From Morchella semilibera (Eukaryota > Ascomycota > Pezizomycetes > Pezizales > Morchellaceae), in NCBI GenBank assembly GCA_009192285.1, contig WBVU01000015.1, positions 496,001 through 560,000 on the forward strand: DNA of 64,000 bases, given 5' to 3'. The translations under genes were made by a program, and so were the position numbers. Below the pieces are notes generated by a model, which made no database searches, was not told the DNA's origin, and saw only the letters and a list, made by a program, of their open reading frames with translations. This document shows, piece after piece, positions 55,921 through 64,000 of this stretch (positions are counted from its first letter, which is position 1; each line of letters starts with the position of its first letter).

Positions 55921-56849
55921 TTAATGCAAATTCTTATAAAACTCATTATACGCATTTTCAATATCAAACAGCATCTACCCCACTCACATTAGCCTCCCCC
56001 TACCCCCAGTTCCACTCCCCCACAAACTAAAACCAGGAAAACTCACCTGCCTCCCCTGACTCTCATCAATCTCATCCCCCGCACCCATCTGATTCAGCAC
56101 AATCAGCCATTTGATAATATTCTGCCTACCCTCAAACTCCTTCGCGCCGGTGACGTTATTGACCGCGGTGATGACGTCGCTCAGCAGTGGGTGTAGCTGG
56201 TCCTTGGCAGTGTACGACAGCCGTAGGGCGTCCATGAATGTGATGAAGTTCTGCGTGGCCTCTGCCGCGGCCTTTGCCGATATCGCCGGTGCGGCTGAGG
56301 TGCCGTTGGCGCCCGCACTGCCGGCGGCATGCGTGGGCTGCTCAAAAGTTGCGGGGACGCCAATCTTGAGGCGCTCAGTGGCGGAGGGGTATTCAATCTG
56401 TTTGTTGTTAGCGGGAGGAGGTTGTGGAGGGGAAGAGGGAAGAAGGAGGGGAGAGAGAACGTCATATTCGCGCTTGAAGGTCTCAAGGTCGACGAACGCA
56501 CTGGCGACGCCGGGGGACTTGAGGAGTGTTTTGTACTGGCCGAGGAGACGGAGGCATGTTGGTGTGTAACTAGCTTCCCCCTCTCCGTCAGCACCTACCT
56601 AGGAAGTGAAAGAAAGATGGAAACATACACCTCCTGATTGATGCTATCCTTGATATAGGCCTTCTCTAGAAAGTCCAGAGTGACAATGATGCTATAGATC
56701 TCTGCAAGGCTCTCGTTGAGCTCTCGCTGCTGTGACGTCGTCGATAGCTTTACCTCCTCATCGAGAGAGATGCTAGTTGAAAGTGAATGGGGCGAGGGCG
56801 TGTATGAGTAGGGGGAAGGAGCGTATGGCTGGTATTTTGGGGTGCTCAT
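55921..56849 (-). CDS. VPS28: ESCRT-I subunit VPS28
   Basis: Vps28 is a core subunit of ESCRT-I, which sorts ubiquitinated cargo into multivesicular bodies and bridges to ESCRT-II. Exons are 56849-56629, 56569-56461, 56397-56047 and 55974-55921, totalling 735 nt (244 residues). Landmarks: the P/S/Y-rich start MSTPKYQPYAPSPYSYTPSP, SISLDEEVKLSTTSQQRELN, SLAEIYSIIVTLDFLEKAYI, YTPTCLRLLGQYKTLL, FVDLETFKREYD, IEYPSATERLKIGVPATFEQ, then the C-terminal four-helix domain (FITFMDALRLSYTAKDQLHP, IKWLIVLNQMGAGDEIDESQ) ending MLFDIENAYNEFYKNLH. Splice sites were chosen to keep the family spacing. An upstream in-frame extension to 56996 is open but is not part of the family. The gene is divergent from BNA6. 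Confidence 0.92.
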
Positions 56850-57289
56850 CTTGTTTGTGGTGATGGGACGGGATGGAATGCTATTCCGAGCTCTGAATGT
56901 AACCAATGCATGTACCTGCTTTAACTCGCTCGCTGCGTTGCGGGGGGGACCCGTGACAGGGATGAGTGCGGGGAGGGCACGTGGGGGAATGCGCATCTCG
57001 GTTGAACGCGGAGAAACAGAATTGAGAAGAACGGCGCCGGTGGTGAAGAAAATGATGATGATTATGATGATGCTCGAGGAAGTGAGGACAGCTTCTTCTT
57101 CATCATCTTCTTCTTCTCTTCCTTCTCCTTCCTTCCTCTTCCCCTCCCCCTCCTCTTCTTCACAACCTTCTTCACAACCTTCTTCACAACCTTATTCACA
57201 ATATCTACAAATACCCGTTTACTTTTCCAATCTCCAGCCAGAATTAAGAATTCCCCTCTAGCTTCCTACCTCCTCATCTACACCCCACA
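56850..57289. promoter_or_regulatory. Divergent promoter region of VPS28 and BNA6
   Basis: 440 bp between the two starts. It includes GATGATGATTATGATGATG (57050-57070), a CTTCTT-rich pyrimidine tract, and four tandem copies of a 12-bp unit CTTCTTCACAAC (57156-57204; the last copy diverged). The pyrimidine tract precedes the BNA6 start and is probably its leader. Confidence 0.5.
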
Positions 57290-58525
<1,236 letters not shown>

Positions 58526-59187
58526 AGGGGGCGAAATCCCGATCAATAGAAAGAGGAACACGAATAATGGACATAGGTAGAGATTATTTTTTTCCTTTTT
58601 TCTTCTCTTTTTTAGAAAATATTATCAAAGCAGTATAACTAAATACAGTCCACAAGGAATAAAAAATTATATATAAAGAACTAAACATGAAGCTTTGTTA
58701 GTAGAAATACAAGTTACAAGTACAATATTCTCCTCCGTCGTATAGAAAATAAAAGTAAAAAAATAAAAATAAAAATAAAAAAATAAGCAACGTGAGCAAA
58801 ACCTCCATAAGATCCCCCTAAAAATATCAACAATAGAAAAGAAAATTCGTGCAAAGGTAAAAAGGAAACCGGAAAAGACCCAAACCCAACAAAGGTACCA
58901 AACCACCACTGCCTTTAGAACCCATCCCATGCATGTTCTAGATCAAACCCTTTTTTCCCCAAACCCACATTACTAAGAAATCCGTGCCGTCGTTACAATA
59001 AAGCCATATCCACTAGAATATTGCCATGGAAGGAGATGAAAACTAATTCGGAAAAAAAAAGAGATGTATAAAAAATACGGTAACTTTCCCGTCACAGGAA
59101 AAAGTCAAGAAAAGTCAAGAAAATACTGTGGACCCTGCATCCGCCGCTATAACGGATTGTAAATTACTATTATCGGCGCTGACAGAA
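58526..59187. other. Spacer between convergent BNA6 and Ras-family genes
   Basis: 660 bp of AT-rich sequence including an A/T tract of AAAAATAAAAATAAA type (58748-58785). It holds the 3' ends of both genes. No other feature was seen. Confidence 0.45.
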
Positions 59188-60634
59188 TCAGCAGATGACA
59201 CAACATCCAAACTTCTTCTTCGAGGCAGGTCCCATTTCCCCAGCTTTCGGAGAGTTCGTGCCGTGTTCTTTCTCGTGATTGGGGCTTCCACCACCAGCAG
59301 CCACTGATTGCTGCCGCCCAGAGTTGGCCGCAGCGGTGCCGTTCCTGGCAGCTTCTCGCGCGGCCACGACGCGGCGTACTAGCACTATTATTGCTTGTCA
59401 GAAACCCGTATAACATGGGATGATTTTGAAACGGGATGTGAAGTCGTTGATATGTGAAACAGATGGAGATATAAGATCTGAAACAAGATCGAGTGCTTAA
59501 GTGTGCTTAAGCCTAACTGGGCATAACTTACGAGCAAAGGTCTCCTCGACGTTGACGACGTTACGTGCGGATGTCTCCATAAACCTATGTCCATCCATAA
59601 TCAGCCAAATACGTTCGTCCAGCGCATACCATCATGACAACAATAGCATTCACAGTGGCCTCCCATGATTCGCTCCACCTCACTCTCTACCAGCTTCAAA
59701 GGGAACATTCCAGAAACCCCTGTAATTGTCCAACTAGAATCACCGCCCTCTCCACCAATGCAGAATTAGGAAATCTGAAACGTACCCGCAATCATGACTC
59801 CTGGCCCACGCGAGACCCTCCTGCGATGAAACCTGCCTCGAGTTTGCAAGGTCACATTTATTGCCCGCAACAATCTTCACGTGCGGGACGGCGCCCGGCT
59901 GCAGCATCCGCTCCTCCGATTCCATCTCGATGATGTCGTTGAAGTAGTCGAGCTGCAGCAACGAGTCATGGTTCGTGATGTCGTAGACAAGTAGGTAAGC
60001 GTCCGCCGCAAGGTTCTGCTGTGCCCATAGCCCGCGGTATCTGACTCCTCCCAACCCATGTCAGCTGGGATATCTAAACTATAATTTGATGGTGGTAGTG
60101 GTGGTGATAGTGGTGGTGGTGGTGGTGGTGGTGGGGTTAAGGCTTACTCCTCCTGTCCAGCCGTGTCTACGGGGTGTTAGCATTGGTGATTGATATGTGG
60201 GGTGGTGAGTGGCTTGGGTGTATATGGAATCGACGTACCCGTCAGCGATAATTGGTACTCACGACCATCGACAGCCCGGGTCACACTGTAGCTGTCTTGG
60301 ACTGTGGGATCGTATTCGTGGGTCCACTTGCTGCGGACAAGACGAAGTGATATTGAGCTCTTTCCTGCAATGAATTGATGCCACAAACCCAGCGAATTGG
60401 AATGTCAGTCCGAGAATTTTTTTTTTCTTTCAATGATAAAGACCCAATGATAATATTTATGGCTAAAGGGGGATATATGTGATAGCTAGTGATGATAATG
60501 ATGGGGCAACAGCTTTTCCCTTCTGTTCTCTCAAATGCGCAGTGCAGCGGTCGAATGAAATGAGAAGGATGGGTAGGGTATCTCGCACCAGTACCACCAT
60601 CACCACAGACAGTGATCGAGATCGTTTCCAGCAT
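59188..60634 (-). CDS. Ras-family small GTPase with C-terminal CaaX-like box
   Basis: Exons are 60634-60589, 60364-60239, 60166-60148, 60040-59786, 59584-59532 and 59384-59188, totalling 696 nt (231 residues). The N-terminus is MLETISITVCGDGGTGKSSI, with a Ras-type P-loop (GDGGTGKS). The effector region YDPTVQDSYSV and switch II DTAGQEEYRGL follow. Exon 3 is just 19 nt and encodes DTAGQE. G4 is GNKCDL and G5 is ETSA. The tail is low complexity (NSGRQQSVAAGGGSPNHEKE) and ends KKKFGCCVIC: a polybasic patch, a cysteine pair and a C-V-I-C box, suggesting prenylation and membrane attachment. It is Ras-like rather than Rab, Rho or Arf. Which Ras subgroup it belongs to is not clear. The intron between exons 3 and 4 carries a (GTG)n repeat near 60095-60135. 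Confidence 0.85.
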
Positions 60635-61023
60635 ATCGAGTGGTATTATCTTTCACCGTTGATTCGAGGAAGTTGTGGGCGGGGTGTGCGTATCGTGTAT
60701 GTGGTTCGTCAATGGGGTTATGTAAAGGAGTGAATTTCCGAGTTATCGTGCCTGAGGATTTTCTTGGAAATCCTGGGTATGTATCTCACTGGGACCGATC
60801 TATGCAGAGGACTCTCTCGAATTGAATCGCAAAGTCGCAATCTGTCCAATGCCCTCTTCTCTGAATCGTTCTCAATGGGTGGAGGCTGTATGTGTATGTA
60901 ATGTAGGCAGGGAGAGGGCAAGTGAATGCAGCAAGATGATGATGTGCCTCCTCGCTCTTACTCGCTCACTGTTGCTCCCTTGTGCGTATCAGCGTGTGTA
61001 TATGTATAGAAGGGGGAGAAAGG

Positions 61024-61054
<31 letters not shown>

Positions 61055-63615
61055 CATGATGTGTACCAATCATCGCGCCATGATGGACAATCCAAAATAG
61101 GGCCCCGGGCATATTATACCTTCAACCAATCGACCCCCCTCCCCCCCCTATCCCTCACTCCCTCCCCCCCCAACCAAACCCCTGTTTGCTTTTCGCTTAG
61201 ATTGCATCTTGCAGCTCAGCCGAGATAACACGCACCGGGGACAGGAACAGAACAGAACAGGGTCCACACACACACAGCGGGCAGGGAACAAGGCCCCCCC
61301 TCTGAATGATATTTACTTCTACTAACTGTTGTATATCTGCAACGCCGAATTATAATTCTTCCATGTACTGCCACTTTCAGGAATCTTTCACCTGCTAGCT
61401 AGGGGATGGGGCGAGGGGAGGGGAGTTACTAGAAAGGGGAAGCACCTAGGCAAAGAATGAAAAAAAAAAAATCCCTCTTGCTTTACGGGTCTTTTGATTT
61501 GAGGGTCTCTCCTTGGTATCATTTGCCCAGTTTGTCTCTGTTGTAATATCAATTCCCTCGGAAGATGCCGACTGGAAAGAAAAGTCGTTCTATGTAACTC
61601 TACATTGCAATAATGTGTGCGCCTACCTACTGTACTGTACTTACGTCCTACTCCATAACTTACGTCCAGTACAGTACAGGTGCACAGACAAAGAGCGCTT
61701 TTGCCCTCATCTTTCCTCTCCCCGTATTGGATGGCTGCCTGCCGCTTGGTGAACGCATGTTCTAAATCCATGGTGAAGCTCCGAGCGATATAATGGAGAA
61801 CAGACAGCTATCACAGAACTTTGTTGATGCTGCTCTACGCTACCACGCGCGCGGGTGCTGCTCCGATTGATCGGTAACGACATGTCGCAACTCTGCCCAT
61901 GTCCAGTCTGAGGGGGACCCGAAAGGAAAAAAAAAAGGGCAAGTGTAGGAAAAAAAACAAAGAGCGGTACACCCACACTGCAAAAACCATCCGAAGTTTC
62001 TCCGTTGTCAGTGCCCTTCACTTCACTCACGGAAGACCTCCACATACAATACACAATCACCGACCACCCTAAGGGCCGCCAAAACTCCTACGTACATGCA
62101 CAAGTAGCCCCATTCTAAACCCCCCCCCCCTCTCTCCCTCCCTCCCTCGAACTCCCTCTCTTCTAAATGCTTAATATCAACAAGCTCTCCCTCCAGACAA
62201 CACGAGAAGGGGTAGCAAAATTCGTCGTGTTCCCACTGGCGGCGAAACGAACCGACGTCACGGCTATGTTGTTCCAGCCCAGACTGAAATCCGTACCTGC
62301 ACAAGATCGAGGCTCTGACGTTGCTATTCCCCGGTGGAGACAGAAGGGCTCGATAGATAAACGAAGGAAAAAAAATAAAAAAAATAAAAAAAATAAAGAG
62401 CCACGAAGAATCTGAAACGCACATTTTACCGGAGCCTGGACGTCGTCATCCATCCACCCATCATTAGTGGGTTGATAGGCGAATTGCACCCCACCTCCCC
62501 GTGAGTGGAGAAAAGAAGCACACCAGCTCATGTAAGTAAGGTTTTGCGGCTCTGCAGAGCCGCCACGCTAGCCCGGTTTTCGCGGACGAGTTTTTTGTGC
62601 ATGTTTGCTTTTCTTGTCGGGACCTGCTTCCAGACCAGCTAGACGGACATTGACGAGTCTCATAATTACAATAATTACAATACAACAAATTCGTAGACAA
62701 TCAATGAACGAGTCAGCAAGATAACAGAGACAGCAACAGATTGGAAATTTAAGCGCTCGCAATCAAACTCCCCGAAATGAAGCATTGGGCGTTTCCGACC
62801 TGCTAGGTACCACCTCTCTAACTAAACTCGCTTGCCTGCAGCTCTCGAGACACAGAACAGGATGGTCTGGTTTCGTGCTCTAGAGTAGCTTCTGAAAGGC
62901 GAGAGGGGTGGTGAGCAAGAGAGAAGGTGGGGGAGGGGAAAGCTTGTTCTTCACTCTCACGCCACTAGTAACTGGGTTTCAGCATGCCGTTGCCGCTCGT
63001 GCATTGAACGGGATGCTGCTGGTGTTTTGATAACTGCACGTTTGGCAGCAGCATCATAGTGATTGTTGACGGCGGCGCTGCACTAATAATAATCATGAAA
63101 ATGTTTAATTTGTGTTAATTAATTTCTCTTCTAGGAGAAATTAGGAATTACTTAAACGGTTAGCTAAACACTAAAGTTACCTCGGCCATCGTTAATCCAG
63201 ACCACCCTATTATCCGTAGAGTACCTGCAGTAGTACTCCAATACCTAAAAAGCCACAATTTACAGTAGTCCTTTCCCTGCATCAAGAAGCGTTATCTTCA
63301 GCCTTCGTGGCTGGCTGGGCGCTCGACTAAACTCCATGCCCATGCACAAGTGTCAATGATCAGGGTTCACAATTCATACCATATCACATCCGGGTGTCAA
63401 TGATTAATATTCATTTGTCTATAAACTTATTTGGCAAGCCTTTCGAAGTCTTGCTAAACCTATTACTAAAGTTAAAATCCACCCAAGCACTCCCCATTAC
63501 CAATACGACGCGTAAATAGCAGCTTGCATGAAATAATATTCTCGCTAAGTGTATACCCTCCCAATACCTACGCACTCGTTGGCGGAATCTTCTCGCCTTC
63601 TCATAAGGGAATAGT
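60635..63615. other. Three-kilobase spacer
   Basis: This stretch includes the Ras-family promoter. No conserved frame was found. It contains an A29 homopolymer (about 61024-61053), C-runs near 61130-61175, a CTGTACTG...CAGTACAG inverted pair (about 61628-61680) enclosing a doubled CTTACGTCC, a C/T tract at 62119-62160, A-rich AAATAAAAA repeats (62367-62397), and a perfect short hairpin AATTTCTC-TTCTAG-GAGAAATT (63121-63142). ORFs up to 133 codons in this stretch are compositionally simple and are not called. Confidence 0.45.
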
Positions 63616-64000
63616 CTACGGCCACTCCTCGCTTTTCAGCAGACTTGGCATTTCTGTAAATATTCTCTTAAACATGGACGACGAGATCCACCTATCAATG
63701 CTTGATTTAAACGCCTTTGCATCCTTGAGCGCCTGTTTGACACTTGCACAATCCTCCAACACCGCCTCATCATGGTCCTCCTTTGCCCTCTTCATCACCA
63801 CCGCTAGCGCAGCGCCAATATTCGCCAAGCGCGCCCTGATACCCACCGTCTTCCAGAAACGGTCCGTTCCGTTAGCATGTGCAAGCGCGTAGTCAGCTTT
63901 GAGCACGCCGAGTGACAACATTAGGCTCTGTATGTCAGCTTTCAGCAACGTCAGTGTCATACAGGGGACTTGTTTGACTAGACCCAGCAGAGGCTCGTGT
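63616..64000 (-). CDS. Hypothetical protein, N-terminus beyond the window
   Basis: The frame ending at 63616 stays open to the window edge, so the start lies outside. An internal ATG at 63960 would give 114 residues, but the codons upstream (EPLLGLVKQVPC) read on without a stop. The visible part is helical and soluble: MTLTLLKADIQSLMLSLGVL, TVGIRARLANIGAALAVVMK, RAKEDHDEAVLEDCASVKQA. I do not recognise a family. The helical pattern resembles N-terminal regions of some fungal signalling proteins, which is only an impression. Confidence 0.4.
   Translation of the reverse strand, partial: HEPLLGLVKQVPCMTLTLLKADIQSLMLSLGVLKADYALAHANGTDRFWKTVGIRARLANIGAALAVVMKRAKEDHDEAVLEDCASVKQALKDAKAFKSSIDRWISSSMFKRIFTEMPSLLKSEEWP

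Noticed and set aside
61388-62531. ORFs of 117-133 codons on the minus strand upstream of the Ras-type gene
   Set aside because: Overlapping frames with simple-sequence content (poly-F, poly-S), no motifs and no splice continuity.

Overview
The window looks like nuclear DNA of a filamentous ascomycete, most likely Pezizomycotina and possibly an early-diverging class such as Pezizomycetes. The class is inference, because no marker gene settles it. The evidence is: genes broken by many short GT-AG introns (about 44-100 nt, with CTAAC/CTRAY-like branch sites); a fungal gene set (SPT10-like, MPE1, SDS23, MIC19, Zn2Cys6 factor, QDE-2-type Argonaute, CMK, BNA6); AT-leaning, repeat-rich spacers; and no bacterial operon features. 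I rebuilt most genes by joining exons by eye. In every one except eIF3k and the AMMECR1 homologue the summed exon length is a multiple of three.

Layout. 0-3.7 kb: small membrane protein (-) divergent from COG3 (+). 4.7-7.4 kb: eIF3k (-) and an AMMECR1 homologue (+), both with conserved residues but broken reading frames. 8.8-16.4 kb: PDAP1-like (-), SPT10-like (-), mitochondrial IF2 (+). 17-18.8 kb: unknown ORF (-), MIC19 (-). 18.8-24.2 kb: repeat-rich spacer enclosing RanBP1 (+) and a tRNA-like gene (-). 24.3-30 kb: MPE1 (-) divergent from PDHB (+). 32.8-40.9 kb: YMC1-type carrier (+), uS2m (-), SDS23 (-), Zn2Cys6 factor (+). 41-47.7 kb: a gene-poor block of inverted repeats, duplicated segments and a Tc1/mariner relic. 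47.8-53.1 kb: Argonaute (+), CaM kinase (+). 53.1-55.9 kb: repeat-rich spacer. 55.9-60.6 kb: VPS28 (-), BNA6 (+), Ras-family GTPase (-). 60.6-64 kb: long spacer, then a partial unknown gene (-) cut by the window end.

The genes are mostly housekeeping and do not form one pathway. There is a loose mitochondrial theme (IF2mt, MIC19, PDHB, YMC1-type carrier, uS2m). Argonaute is next to the most transposon-rich block, which fits its known role but is only a positional observation.

The most unusual signals are in the non-coding DNA: roughly forty copies of the palindrome TACATGTA, almost all in spacers; several families of short inverted-repeat (MITE-like) elements; and two tiny poly(A)-type insertions with the same core, each flanked by a 13-15 bp target duplication. 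The frame breaks confined to 4.7-7.3 kb, including two identical-looking +1 shifts in eIF3k, also need a second look. No CRISPR array, rRNA or complete transposon was seen.
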